A DNA stretch of 64,000 nucleotides from Sulfuricurvum sp. GTDB taxonomy: Bacteria; Campylobacterota; Campylobacteria; Campylobacterales; Sulfurimonadaceae. The stretch is taken from positions 1-64,000 of the forward strand of contig NZ_JALNYS010000007.1 in assembly GCF_023229695.1 (NCBI RefSeq), in the 5' to 3' direction. Each line of letters opens with the position of its first letter. Position 1 is the first letter of the stretch. Under the pieces are notes generated by a model. The model searched no databases. It had not been told where the DNA came from and saw nothing but the letters and a program-made list of their open reading frames with translations. Below, piece after piece: positions 9,380-16,985 of the stretch. The position numbers and the translations under genes were made by a program.

Positions 9380-10705
9380 TTATTTGGTCGACTCGTTCAT
9401 ACTGTCGAGAAACTCGCTGTTGCTCTTGCTTTTGAGCATCGTGTTGTAGAGGAAACGGAGTGCTTCGACTTCGTCTTCTTGCTTGTGCAGCATCGAGCGA
9501 AGGACAAATACTTTTTGGAGGATCTCCGGTCCGATGAGGAGCTCCTCTTTTCGGGTTCCCGATTTGAGGATATCAATCGCCGGGAAGATACGGCGATCGG
9601 AGATTTTGCGGCTGAGGACCACTTCGGAGTTTCCGGTCCCTTTGAACTCTTCGAAAATGACTTCATCCATTCGGCTTCCCGTATCGACGAGTGCGGTGGC
9701 GATGATCGTCAAGCTTCCGCCGTTTTCGATGTTACGCGCGGCACCGAAGAACCGTTTCGGTTTGTGCAGGGCGTTGGCATCGACCCCGCCCGAGAGGACT
9801 TTTCCCGAACTCGGGGTAACGGTATTGTAGGCACGGGCAAGGCGGGTGATCGAGTCGAGGAGAATCACGACGTCTTTGCCCAGCTCGACGCGTCGTTTGG
9901 CCCGCTCAATCACCATCTCGGCAACTTTGACGTGGTTTTTGGCCGGTTCGTCGAAGGTAGAGCTGTAAACCTCTCCGTTGACGGAGCGCTCCATATCGGT
10001 GACCTCTTCGGGACGTTCATCGACCAGCAAGACCATCAGCTCCACTTCAGGATGGTTGTTTGTGACCCCGTGGGCGATCTCTTTCATCAATTCCGTCTTA
10101 CCGGAGCGCGGAGGAGCGACGATGAGTCCGCGCTGCCCTTTTCCGATCGGGGAGAAGAGGTCCATCATCCGCCCCGTCAGTTTGGTCGGCTGGTATTCGA
10201 GTTTGATCTGCTCTAACGCATAAAGAGGGGTGAGGTTTTCGAAGAGAGGGCGTTTCTTGGACTCTTCGGGGGGGAGATAGTTGATCGCTTCGACTTTGAG
10301 GAGGGCGTAATAGCGCTCCTGATCTTTCGGCGCACGAACCTGACCGGTGACGATATCCCCGTTACGAAGAGCGAAGCGGCGGATTTGGGTACTGGAGACG
10401 TAGGCGTCGTGCAAAGAGTCGCTGAAGCTTTGGTCCACGGCACGTAAAAAGCCGTAGCCGTCTTGCATAATTTCCAGGATACCCGTAAAGAGGATGAATC
10501 CCCCCTGCTGAACCTGTGTTTTGAGAATTTCAAAAATAAGGTCTTGACGTTTAAGTTCGTTGGGGTCTTCGATATTGAGCGAGTTGGCGATTTCAAGAAG
10601 ATCTTCGAGTTTTTTGGTTCGAAGCGCTTCGATCGTAAACCCTTCTACCGGTATATGGGTACGGTTTTTTGAATTGTTTTTCGGAGTTTTTGAGGTTTCG
10701 CTCAT
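9380..10705 (-). CDS. rho: Transcription termination factor Rho
   Basis: Hexameric RNA-dependent ATPase that ends transcription. 441 residues. A short N-terminal extension and helical domain lead to the cold-shock-like RNA-binding domain (GFGFLR-type sequence GYGFLR near residues 83-88). The ATPase core has Walker A (APPRSGKT, ~197-204), the VLLVDERPEEVTDM segment and the DSITRLARAYN motif. First gene of rho-murI-dnaX, with a consensus promoter about 90 bp upstream and an 80-nt leader. Confidence 0.98.
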   Translation of the reverse strand: MSETSKTPKNNSKNRTHIPVEGFTIEALRTKKLEDLLEIANSLNIEDPNELKRQDLIFEILKTQVQQGGFILFTGILEIMQDGYGFLRAVDQSFSDSLHDAYVSSTQIRRFALRNGDIVTGQVRAPKDQERYYALLKVEAINYLPPEESKKRPLFENLTPLYALEQIKLEYQPTKLTGRMMDLFSPIGKGQRGLIVAPPRSGKTELMKEIAHGVTNNHPEVELMVLLVDERPEEVTDMERSVNGEVYSSTFDEPAKNHVKVAEMVIERAKRRVELGKDVVILLDSITRLARAYNTVTPSSGKVLSGGVDANALHKPKRFFGAARNIENGGSLTIIATALVDTGSRMDEVIFEEFKGTGNSEVVLSRKISDRRIFPAIDILKSGTRKEELLIGPEILQKVFVLRSMLHKQEDEVEALRFLYNTMLKSKSNSEFLDSMNESTK

Positions 10706-10791
10706 TCGTGAAATGCCTTAATTATATGTGGATTTAGTCGGCGAGATTTGGGTGAGATGTCATAGACAGGTCATATAGTTTGTTTGATGAC

Positions 10792-10821
10792 ATTATAAAC
10801 TATCGTTTAGCAGCTTGTCAA
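10792..10821 (-). promoter_or_regulatory. Consensus sigma-70 promoter of the rho operon
   Basis: On the minus strand TTGACA (10821-10816), an 18-bp spacer and TATAAT (10797-10792) match the vegetative consensus at every position. The predicted start is near 10785, giving a leader of about 80 nt before rho. Confidence 0.8.
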
Positions 10822-10991
10822 GCCGGAAAAAAAAAGGGGGAGAAAATCATCCGTTGGATTTAGGTTAACGGGGATTATCTTCTCCAATATAATTATGGTT
10901 TAAAAAAAATTGTTGTTTTGTTGCAAAATATAAACATTTTTTGCTATGGTTGCGTATCAAGTAACTCGATAAGCATGCAAAAAGGTTTAGT

Positions 10992-11798
10992 TTGTTCGAC
11001 TTTTTAAAAAAGAAACCCGAAATCGTCCCTGAAATCGAACCGGTCATTGAAACCCCTAAGAATTTTACCAACTCCATCGGTATGGAATTCCTTTACATTG
11101 ACGGCGGAGAGTTTATCATGGGGCGGAATCCTCAGTATCATGAAGGGGGCGATGTCGAATCACCGCACCATCCGGTATCGGTCAGAGGTTTTTGGATCTC
11201 GAAATACCCGGTAACGCAAGAACAATATTTTAAACTCACCCGCGTCAACCCTTCGTATTTTAAAAACGATAAAGTGGAAGAAGCAAGTTCGCACCGTCAT
11301 CCGGTCGAGCAGGTGAGCTGGTTTGACGCCAAAGCATTTGTGGAACTCCTCAACCGGTATGAGGGGAAAACACGTTTTTATGCGCTCCCGAGTGAAGCAC
11401 AATGGGAGTATGCCGCCAAAGCAGGGGGGAATACCCGCTTTACGTTCGGCGATTCGGAAGCACTGCTGGATGATTACGCAATTTATGAATACAGCTCCAA
11501 TTTCAGAACGGGTGTAGTGGGGGAAAAACTCCCCAATCGGCTGGGAATATACGATTTGTTGGGGAATATATGGGAGTGGTGCGAGGATGACTTTTTTGCG
11601 AACTACATGGGGGCCCCGAAAGACGGTTCAGCCCGCATCGGCGCTCTGGAGGGGGAGTCGTTCAAAGTTCGGCGGGGCGGAAGTTATAAAACGGGGTATA
11701 TGTGTTTACGAAGTTCGTTTCGCGGCTATTCGCGTCCCGATTTTATTTCCAATGAGATCGGATTTCGTCTCGTTATTAACGGCCACCCTTTTTCATAA
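10992..11798 (+). CDS. SUMF1/formylglycine-generating-enzyme-like domain protein
   Basis: 268 residues. After a charged N-terminus the protein is a single SUMF1-type fold (~30-265), shown by FIMGRNPQYHEGGDVESP, V-T-Q-E-Q-Y, P-V-E-Q-V-S-W-F-D-A, L-P-S-E-A-Q-W-E-Y-A-A, L-G-N-I-W-E-W and R-R-G-G-S-Y. Real formylglycine-generating enzymes use a cysteine pair after the RGGSY motif; only one cysteine (YMCLRSSFRG) is seen, so sulfatase activation is unlikely. Other family members act as scaffolds or in non-sulfatase chemistry. It starts with TTG after AAAGG. No signal peptide. No sulfatase gene is nearby. Confidence 0.85.
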   Translation: MFDFLKKKPEIVPEIEPVIETPKNFTNSIGMEFLYIDGGEFIMGRNPQYHEGGDVESPHHPVSVRGFWISKYPVTQEQYFKLTRVNPSYFKNDKVEEASSHRHPVEQVSWFDAKAFVELLNRYEGKTRFYALPSEAQWEYAAKAGGNTRFTFGDSEALLDDYAIYEYSSNFRTGVVGEKLPNRLGIYDLLGNIWEWCEDDFFANYMGAPKDGSARIGALEGESFKVRRGGSYKTGYMCLRSSFRGYSRPDFISNEIGFRLVINGHPFS

Positions 11799-11943
11799 TT
11801 GATATTACGCACTTTACGGGCAGAGCCCGCAAAGTGGCGGGGACAATTTGTCCCCTGCACCCCCCTGAAGCTACCCGCATCTTCCGGATGCGGGAGAAAA
11901 ACTGCCCTTTCACCCTTGTTAAAGGAAGGTGCAAAACATCAGC
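11797..11943. repeat. Dispersed hairpin repeat, copy 2 (inverted orientation)
   Basis: A degenerate terminal repeat (AATTGATATTACGCAC) overlaps the stop codon of the SUMF1-like gene. It is followed by an ACTTTACGGGC/GCCCGCAAAGT hairpin, a GGGACAATTTGTCCC palindrome, CTGAAGCTA (11865-11873, the complement of TAGCTTCAG) and a CCCGCATC/GGATGCGGG hairpin. The right end is GGTGCAAAACATCAG. Very similar to copy 3 at 16557-16703. Confidence 0.75.
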
Positions 11944-11952
11944 GAGTGATCG

Positions 11953-12357
11953 TTACGATTCGGGAAATTCTCCGCTTTCGTAGAGCCATTTCTTGTCTAT
12001 CTTATAAAATCGGCTTTTTTCAATAAAACTTCCCTCTCCCAAAACTGCGCTAAACGTTACATATGCGACCGACTCCCCGTCAATAAAATCCAGAATTTTT
12101 AATCCGGTAAAATCGTGGGTACGCGAAAACGCGAGGATGCTCCGGGCCCACGCCGCTCTATCGTCGCTGTAATCGCCGTTATTAGGATGGGTCGTATCCA
12201 TGATGTATTCGGGCAGGGAAAGGGCGAACGCACTGTAGCGCGAGCGCATGAGTTTTAGAGCATTGGAGGGGAGTATCCCCTTATGATAAGGGTGGCAGCA
12301 TTTTTTGTATTTGTCGCCGCTGTGACAGGGGCAGGGGGCATTGGGTGAAATTTTCAT
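11953..12357 (-). CDS. YchJ-like SEC-C motif protein
   Basis: 134 residues. The N-terminus has the zinc-binding SEC-C motif (CPCHSGDKYKKCC), followed by the YchJ (UPF0225) domain with L-M-R-S-R-Y-S-A-F-A and a compact alpha-beta fold related to NTF2-like proteins. The function of the family is not established. It is convergent with the SUMF1-like gene, and repeat copy 2 fills the space between the two stop codons. Confidence 0.85.
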   Translation of the reverse strand: MKISPNAPCPCHSGDKYKKCCHPYHKGILPSNALKLMRSRYSAFALSLPEYIMDTTHPNNGDYSDDRAAWARSILAFSRTHDFTGLKILDFIDGESVAYVTFSAVLGEGSFIEKSRFYKIDKKWLYESGEFPES

Positions 12358-12442
12358 ATCCGAATGATAATGTAATTTACATCAGAAGGGAATAAGGGGA
12401 AAATGTGTAATCTTAAATCCAAAATTCACCAAGGGTAACAAA

Positions 12443-12877
12443 ATGTCCTATTTTTTCTGGCTGATTGTGGCGGTAGCCGCTTTTGTGATCGAGATGATGA
12501 TGCCCACATTTTTCGCTTTATTCGCCGGTGTGGGGTTTCTGGTCGCGGCGGGGGTGGCGTTTGCCTCCCCCGAATCGCTGTTTGCCCAGCTGGTCGTTGC
12601 GGCGATTTTTATGATTATCGGGGCGGTCATATTTAAAAAGAACCGTATCGGCGACGATGAACGCAATGCGGTCGGAACCCACAACGAATTCACCGGAATC
12701 GAGGGGAAAGCGACGAGATCCCTCTCGCCGCATTCGGAGGGGGAGGTGGAATTGTATGAGCCGATTGTGGGGAATCGGGTGTGGCCGGCTCTCTCTTTAG
12801 AGGGGGAGATCGAAGCGGGGGGGCAGGTGCGCGTCGTCAAACTCAGGGGCAACACGGTCGTTGTCGAAAAAATTTAA
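12443..12877 (+). CDS. NfeD-family membrane protein
   Basis: 144 residues: two membrane helices at roughly 5-25 and 45-70 (the second split by a short polar stretch), then a soluble OB-fold domain at about 85-144 ending in V-R-V-V-x-x-x-G-N-T-V-V-V. This is the short NfeD form without a protease domain. Such proteins pair with SPFH proteins in the membrane and may help organise quality control there. The partner follows immediately. AAGGG lies before the ATG. Confidence 0.88.
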   Translation: MSYFFWLIVAVAAFVIEMMMPTFFALFAGVGFLVAAGVAFASPESLFAQLVVAAIFMIIGAVIFKKNRIGDDERNAVGTHNEFTGIEGKATRSLSPHSEGEVELYEPIVGNRVWPALSLEGEIEAGGQVRVVKLRGNTVVVEKI

Positions 12878-12897
12878 ATAAAGGTAAAGGATTTATT

Positions 12898-13815
12898 ATG
12901 GATATCAGCGTTCTCTTTTCGTTAGTACTGGTCGTGGCGGTGGTTTATGCATTGTCGCAAATGGTCCGGATTGTTCCGCAGGGGGAAGAGTGGGTCGTCG
13001 AGCGGCTGGGGAAATACCATACGACGCTGCTGCCGGGGCTCCATCTGCTGATCCCTCTCATCGATATCGTTGCCTATAAAATCGTCACCAAAGAGCTGAT
13101 TCAGCAGACCCGTGAGCAGGAAGTCATCACCAAAGACAACGCCGTCGTCATCATCAGCGCGGTGGTTTTTTACCGCGTTACCGATCCGGGGAAAGCGTCG
13201 TATTCGATCAGCAATTTCGAAAGTGCCGTCGCCAATATGACGATGACAACGCTGCGTGCGGTGATCGGCGGAATGACGCTGAATGAATCGTTGTCGCAGC
13301 GCGATGTGATCAAAGCCGAAGTGGCGGGAAAAATACGCGATTCGCTCAGCGGCTGGGGATTGACGCTGGGGAATCTGGAGGTACAGGATATTCGCCCGAG
13401 TCAAAATCTGCAAGAAGCGATGGAGCGTCAGGCGGCGGCAGACCGCGAACGCGAAGCGGCCATCTTGATCGCGGACGGTCAAAAGCGTGCCGCCATCGCC
13501 GAAGCCGAAGGGCTCAAAGAGTCGATGATTCTCGCCGCACAGGGGAGACTCGAAGCGGCCAAACTCGAAGCGCAGGCGAAAGCGGAACTGGCCGATGGGG
13601 ACCGCAAGGCGATGGTGATTGTTTCCCAAGGGCTTGCGGGCGGGGATGTGGCTCCCCATTATCTCCTAGCGCAGCGCTATATCGACAGCGTCAAAAATCT
13701 GAGTGAATCGGAGAATGCCAAAGTGGTCTTCATGCCCTCGGACTGGCAGCAAAGCCTCGCCGGTGCCGTCGGATCGCTGGGGTATCTGGGAAGCATGCTG
13801 AGCGAGAAAAAATAG
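12898..13815 (+). CDS. SPFH/stomatin-family membrane protein (QmcA-like)
   Basis: 305 residues. One N-terminal membrane anchor (~5-22) is followed by the SPFH domain (~25-190), beginning V-R-I-V-P-Q-G-E-E-W-V-V-E-R-L-G-K-Y. A long Ala/Glu-rich coiled coil follows (~190-255), then a short hydrophobic C-terminus. The family oligomerises on the membrane and modulates proteases. The frame is open from 12781, but AAAGGA lies before the ATG at 12898. It lies 20 bp after nfeD, the classic paired arrangement. Confidence 0.9.
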   Translation: MDISVLFSLVLVVAVVYALSQMVRIVPQGEEWVVERLGKYHTTLLPGLHLLIPLIDIVAYKIVTKELIQQTREQEVITKDNAVVIISAVVFYRVTDPGKASYSISNFESAVANMTMTTLRAVIGGMTLNESLSQRDVIKAEVAGKIRDSLSGWGLTLGNLEVQDIRPSQNLQEAMERQAAADREREAAILIADGQKRAAIAEAEGLKESMILAAQGRLEAAKLEAQAKAELADGDRKAMVIVSQGLAGGDVAPHYLLAQRYIDSVKNLSESENAKVVFMPSDWQQSLAGAVGSLGYLGSMLSEKK

Positions 13816-13855
13816 GGCAGGATGCCAACTATTTCGTCTCTTAGGAGCGGTTGGC

Positions 13856-13861
13856 TATAAT
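13856..13861 (+). promoter_or_regulatory. -10 hexamer 6 nt before rmuC (leaderless)
   Basis: TATAAT, then exactly 6 nt, then the rmuC ATG at 13868. Transcription normally begins 6-8 nt after the hexamer, which places the 5' end on the start codon. There is no Shine-Dalgarno sequence in between. Confidence 0.65.
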
Positions 13862-13867
13862 CGTGCC

Positions 13868-15169
13868 ATGATCTACGAAATAACTACTTTTATCTCTCTA
13901 GCCGCCGCCGGCATTATGACAGCCGCTTGGATGCGGAGCCATCACTCAGCGGCGCTGTCACAATCACAAGCGGTACAGTTGCAGGAAGCGTTGAATCAGG
14001 AACAAGCCTCACGGCGCGAAGTGCAGTCGAAATTCGAATCGCTCAAAAACGAATATCATGGACTGGAACGCGATTATGCGATTCTCCATACCCGGAACGA
14101 AGAGTCGGGGAGGGCATTCGAAGAGAAAATCCGCCTCCTCGACGAAGCCAAAACACAGATGAAAATGCAGTTCGAACATCTGGCAACCCAGATATTCGAC
14201 CAAAAAGCCAAAACATTCGACGAAGCCCATGCCAAAGGGCTTGACCTTCTCCTCAGACCGTTCCGCGAACAGATTGCCCATTTCGCCCGCCAGAGCGAAG
14301 AGCGATTTGTCCACGACCTCAAAGAGCGTCAGAGTATCAAAGAGGAGATTATCCGCCTCAAATCGCTCAACGAGCGCCTCAGCGAAGACGCGATCAATCT
14401 GACTCAGGCACTTAAGGGGGAGAATAAAACCCAGGGGAACTGGGGGGAGATCGTCCTAGAGCGGATACTCGAAGAGTCGGGGCTACGAGAGGGGCACGAG
14501 TACGAGATCCAAAGCACCCTCAGCGACGAAGAGGGGAAAAAGTTCCGCCCCGACGTCATCGTCCACCTGCCGCAGAACAAAGACATCATCATCGACTCCA
14601 AAGTCTCCCTCGTCGCGTATGATGCCTTTACCCGGGCTGAAAACGACGAAGAGCGTGCCCATGCCCTCAAACAGCATCTCCTCTCGATCCACGGCCATAT
14701 TAAAGGACTCAGCTCCAAACGCTACGAACAGCTCAGCGGTGTCCGAACCCTTGATTTTGTCCTGTTGTTTATGCCCATCGAGGGGGCGTTCTTGCTGGCC
14801 CTCGAACAGGACAACACCTTTTTCAAAACGGCGTACGAGCAGAACATCGTCGTCGTCTCCCCCTCGACATTGCTAGTGACGCTGCGGACCATCGAGCACA
14901 TCTGGCGCAGCGAATATCAGGAGCGCAACGCCAAAGCGATCGCCGCCTCAGCCGAAGCGCTGTACGAAAAACTGGTGGCGTTTGTGGAGGATATGGAGAA
15001 GATCGGTGAGCAGATCGGGCGTACCCAAAAAAGCTATGAGGGGGCGATGAACAAGCTCTCCACAGGTAAAGGGAATTTGATTCGTCGCGTCGAGGCGATG
15101 CGGAAACTGGGGCTGAAGCCGAAGAAGATGCTTCCGTCGTCGGTGATGGATGAGGGGGAAGAAGAATGA
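13868..15169 (+). CDS. rmuC: DNA recombination protein RmuC
   Basis: 433 residues: an N-terminal membrane anchor (~2-22), a long coiled coil (~30-175) and the RmuC nuclease-like domain (~185-385). The signatures are Q-G-N-W-G-E-I-V-L-E-R-I-L-E-x-S-G-L, R-P-D-V-I-V-H-L-P, I-I-D-S-K-V-S-L and F-M-P-I-E-G-A-F. The domain is of the PD-(D/E)XK type, and RmuC limits DNA inversions between short inverted repeats. No ribosome-binding site precedes the ATG. Confidence 0.93.
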   Translation: MIYEITTFISLAAAGIMTAAWMRSHHSAALSQSQAVQLQEALNQEQASRREVQSKFESLKNEYHGLERDYAILHTRNEESGRAFEEKIRLLDEAKTQMKMQFEHLATQIFDQKAKTFDEAHAKGLDLLLRPFREQIAHFARQSEERFVHDLKERQSIKEEIIRLKSLNERLSEDAINLTQALKGENKTQGNWGEIVLERILEESGLREGHEYEIQSTLSDEEGKKFRPDVIVHLPQNKDIIIDSKVSLVAYDAFTRAENDEERAHALKQHLLSIHGHIKGLSSKRYEQLSGVRTLDFVLLFMPIEGAFLLALEQDNTFFKTAYEQNIVVVSPSTLLVTLRTIEHIWRSEYQERNAKAIAASAEALYEKLVAFVEDMEKIGEQIGRTQKSYEGAMNKLSTGKGNLIRRVEAMRKLGLKPKKMLPSSVMDEGEEE

Positions 15170-15270
15170 AATACATACAAGAGACGATTGAATGCAATAA
15201 ACTATTTGATGCCTATTTAGTTGGACGAGAAGATTTAAAATCTAAGGGTTTCAGCCTCTCGATTATTTGA
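15166..15270 (+). CDS. Possible 34-residue ORF overlapping the rmuC stop
   Basis: An ATG overlapping the rmuC stop codon (ATGA) opens a 34-codon frame beginning MKYIQETIECNKLFDAYLVG and ending at 15270. No similarity is recognised. The 4-bp overlap is typical of coupled genes, but the frame is short and could be a remnant or chance. It lies just upstream of the toxin-antitoxin pair. Confidence 0.25.
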   Translation: MKYIQETIECNKLFDAYLVGREDLKSKGFSLSII

Positions 15271-15340
15271 TTACGCCGTTATTGACATTATGAATAAAAT
15301 TGAATACAATTGTTTTATAATGAATAAAAAAGGGGCTGTT

Positions 15341-15577
15341 GTGAAAACAGTAACGATGAGAGTTGATGACTCGGTTTATCAAATGATTGCACTTGCGGCT
15401 TCGGGTGAGCGACGAAATATTTCCAATTTTATTGAGTATGCGACATTGCAATATCTTTCATCGGCGCAATATGTCGATAATGCAGAGATGGCGGAGATCA
15501 TGACGGATAAAGAGTTGGTAGAAAATCTTAAACGTGGATTTGAAGAGGTGAAAAACGGAGAGTATACGATTGTCTGA
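15341..15577 (+). CDS. Antitoxin of a type II toxin-antitoxin pair
   Basis: A 78-residue protein. The N-terminal V-T-M-R-V-D-D-S-V-Y-Q-M-I-x-L-A-A stretch looks like a ribbon-helix-helix DNA-binding domain. The acidic, helical C-terminus would wrap the toxin. The frame is open from 15290, but AGGGG lies six bases before a GTG at 15341, so that start is preferred. It overlaps the toxin start by 8 nt. Such antitoxins repress their own operon. The DNA here is more AT-rich than rmuC, which fits horizontal acquisition. Confidence 0.75.
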   Translation: MKTVTMRVDDSVYQMIALAASGERRNISNFIEYATLQYLSSAQYVDNAEMAEIMTDKELVENLKRGFEEVKNGEYTIV

Positions 15578-15839
15578 GTTTTCAATTGCTGAAACGAAAA
15601 GCTTTGAAAAAATAAAAGCGGGTATTGAGAAAAAACTGTATACGAAAATTACGAATATCGTCTATCCGCAGCTCCGTCAAAATCCCTATTTCGGAACCAA
15701 TATTAAAAAACTCAAAGGGGAGTTTGAGGGATATTACCGCTACCGTCTCGGTGATTATCGACTTTTTTATCTTATTGACGATGGAAAAGTTGTGGTTGTT
15801 GTCGTCGATTTTCGACATCGCCAAAATGCGTATGGATGA
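15570..15839 (+). CDS. RelE/ParE-superfamily toxin
   Basis: 89 residues ending in the typical R-Y-R-L-G-D-Y-R-L-F-Y-L-I-D-D-G segment, followed by a beta strand (VVVVVVDF) and R-H-R-x-x-A-Y, characteristic of RelE/ParE toxins. These cleave ribosome-bound mRNA or poison gyrase; the sequence does not say which. The start appears to be a TTG at 15570 inside the end of the antitoxin gene. It is convergent with pssA, with only 10 bp between the two stop codons. Confidence 0.82.
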   Translation: MSEFSIAETKSFEKIKAGIEKKLYTKITNIVYPQLRQNPYFGTNIKKLKGEFEGYYRYRLGDYRLFYLIDDGKVVVVVVDFRHRQNAYG

Positions 15840-15849
15840 ACCAGCACTT

Positions 15850-16398
15850 TTACAGGTGCGGAATCTTCACTTTCGAGTTGAGCAGCGCTCCGATGAAGAT
15901 CATCAAGGCGAGCACCCCCATCCATCCGATAAATCCCGATCCCAGCCATACAAGCCACAGTAAAATCGCCCCCAGCGGCGTCGGAACCCCTGTAAAATGT
16001 TTGGCTACTTCTCCGGCATCGGCGTTAATATTAAACTGAATAAGACGGCGCAGACCGCTGATAACGTAGTAGATGGACGCGATCGAGGTGATGATGAGAG
16101 GGATGCCGGAGAGATGGGCATAAACCCCCTGAAAGATAAAAAAGGTGGGGACAAGGACGAAGCTCAGAAAATCGGCGAACGAATCGAGCTGAATCCCGAA
16201 TTCGTTGGAGAGACCGAAGCGACGGGCGATTTTTCCGTCGATGATGTCGAATGCCCCCCCCATCCATGCGAGGATGACGGCGAGTATAAATTGATTTTGG
16301 GTGATGAAATAGGTGGCTAAAAGCCCGCAGGTGATATTTGCCATTGTGACGAGATTCGCGAGATTGAAATGACTGGTTGAACGCCAAAGAAAGGGCAT
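15850..16398 (-). CDS. pssA: CDP-diacylglycerol-serine O-phosphatidyltransferase
   Basis: Makes phosphatidylserine, the precursor of phosphatidylethanolamine, in the inner membrane. The CDP-alcohol phosphotransferase motif is intact: D-G-K-I-A-R-R-x(7)-G-x(3)-D-x(3)-D within residues ~50-75. Five or six hydrophobic helices are visible. The frame is open to 16491, but GGAG lies just before the ATG at 16398, giving a normal 182-residue protein; the longer start would reach into the Fur-box region. Confidence 0.9.
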   Translation of the reverse strand: MPFLWRSTSHFNLANLVTMANITCGLLATYFITQNQFILAVILAWMGGAFDIIDGKIARRFGLSNEFGIQLDSFADFLSFVLVPTFFIFQGVYAHLSGIPLIITSIASIYYVISGLRRLIQFNINADAGEVAKHFTGVPTPLGAILLWLVWLGSGFIGWMGVLALMIFIGALLNSKVKIPHL

Positions 16399-16471
16399 GG
16401 GACTCCGATGAAAGCGAATTATAGAAGGTGCAATTATAACCAATCGAGCACAAATTGAGTTAAATGGCTTG

Positions 16472-16493
16472 TAAATGATAATTCTTTTCATTT
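16472..16493. promoter_or_regulatory. Fur-box-like palindrome 1 upstream of feoAB
   Basis: TAAATGATAATTCTTTTCATTT matches the palindromic GATAATGATAATCATTATC type of Fur operator with few mismatches. It lies between the divergent pssA and feoA genes. Confidence 0.6.
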
Positions 16494-16508
16494 GCTAAGT
16501 GTGCTGTA

Positions 16509-16530
16509 AGATGATAATATATATCATTTC
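16509..16530. promoter_or_regulatory. Fur-box-like palindrome 2 upstream of feoAB
   Basis: A second GATGATAATATATATCAT-type palindrome lies 15 bp after the first. Two adjacent boxes before an iron-uptake operon make iron repression by Fur likely. Confidence 0.6.
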
Positions 16531-16556
16531 TAGAAGTAAAGAATATTGTTATTAAT

Positions 16557-16703
16557 AACTGATGTTACGCACTTTCCGGGCAAAGCCCGTAAAGTGGCGG
16601 GGACAATTTGTCCCCTGCACCCCCCTGAAGCTACCCGCATCTTTCGGATGTGGGAGATTACTAAGCTTTTCGCACTTGTTTAGACAAGGTGCGTAAGGTC
16701 AGT
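16557..16703. repeat. Dispersed hairpin repeat, copy 3, complete, in the feoAB leader
   Basis: 147 bp bounded by terminal inverted repeats AACTGATGTTACGCAC and GTGCGTAAGGTCAGT. Inside are an ACTTTCCGGGC/GCCCGTAAAGT hairpin, a GGGACAATTTGTCCC palindrome, CTGAAGCTA (16625-16633) and a CCCGCATC/GGATGTGGG hairpin. It sits between the Fur-like boxes and the feoA start, so it should be transcribed as part of the 5' leader. Confidence 0.85.
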
Positions 16704-16739
16704 CAATAATTTGAAAGTTTTAAACAGAAGGATTTTAAT

Positions 16740-16985
16740 ATGGAAAAATCCACGATGACTCTCCTGAGCGCTTGCAGTAAGGGGGGGACGGCACGAGTTG
16801 TTAAGATCAATGCGACGGGCCCTTTGAAACAGCGGCTCCTCTCTTTCGGATTGATGAAAGGCTCTGAGGTGAAAATGCTCGAATGTTCTCCGACCAAAAG
16901 TACGTTTGAGATTAAAGTGGGGAATGTGAGTCTGGCATTGCGCAAAGAGGAAGCTGAACTGATCGAGGTAGACGATGTCCGATAA
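16740..16985 (+). CDS. feoA: Ferrous iron transport protein A
   Basis: 81-residue SH3-like cytoplasmic protein that modulates FeoB. The family pattern is visible: A-R-V-V-K-I-N-A-T-G-P-L-K-Q-R-L-L-S-F-G-L-M-K-G-S-E-V, and a final L-A-L-R-K-E-E-A-E. Its end overlaps the feoB start by 11 nt. Expression is probably repressed by Fur through the boxes at 16472-16530. Confidence 0.93.
   Translation: MEKSTMTLLSACSKGGTARVVKINATGPLKQRLLSFGLMKGSEVKMLECSPTKSTFEIKVGNVSLALRKEEAELIEVDDVR

Noticed and set aside
9293..10216. 307-codon plus-strand frame
   Set aside because: Antisense to rho and murI, with no recognisable domain or ribosome-binding site.
12922..13659. 245-codon minus-strand frame
   Set aside because: Antisense to the stomatin-like gene; no start signals.
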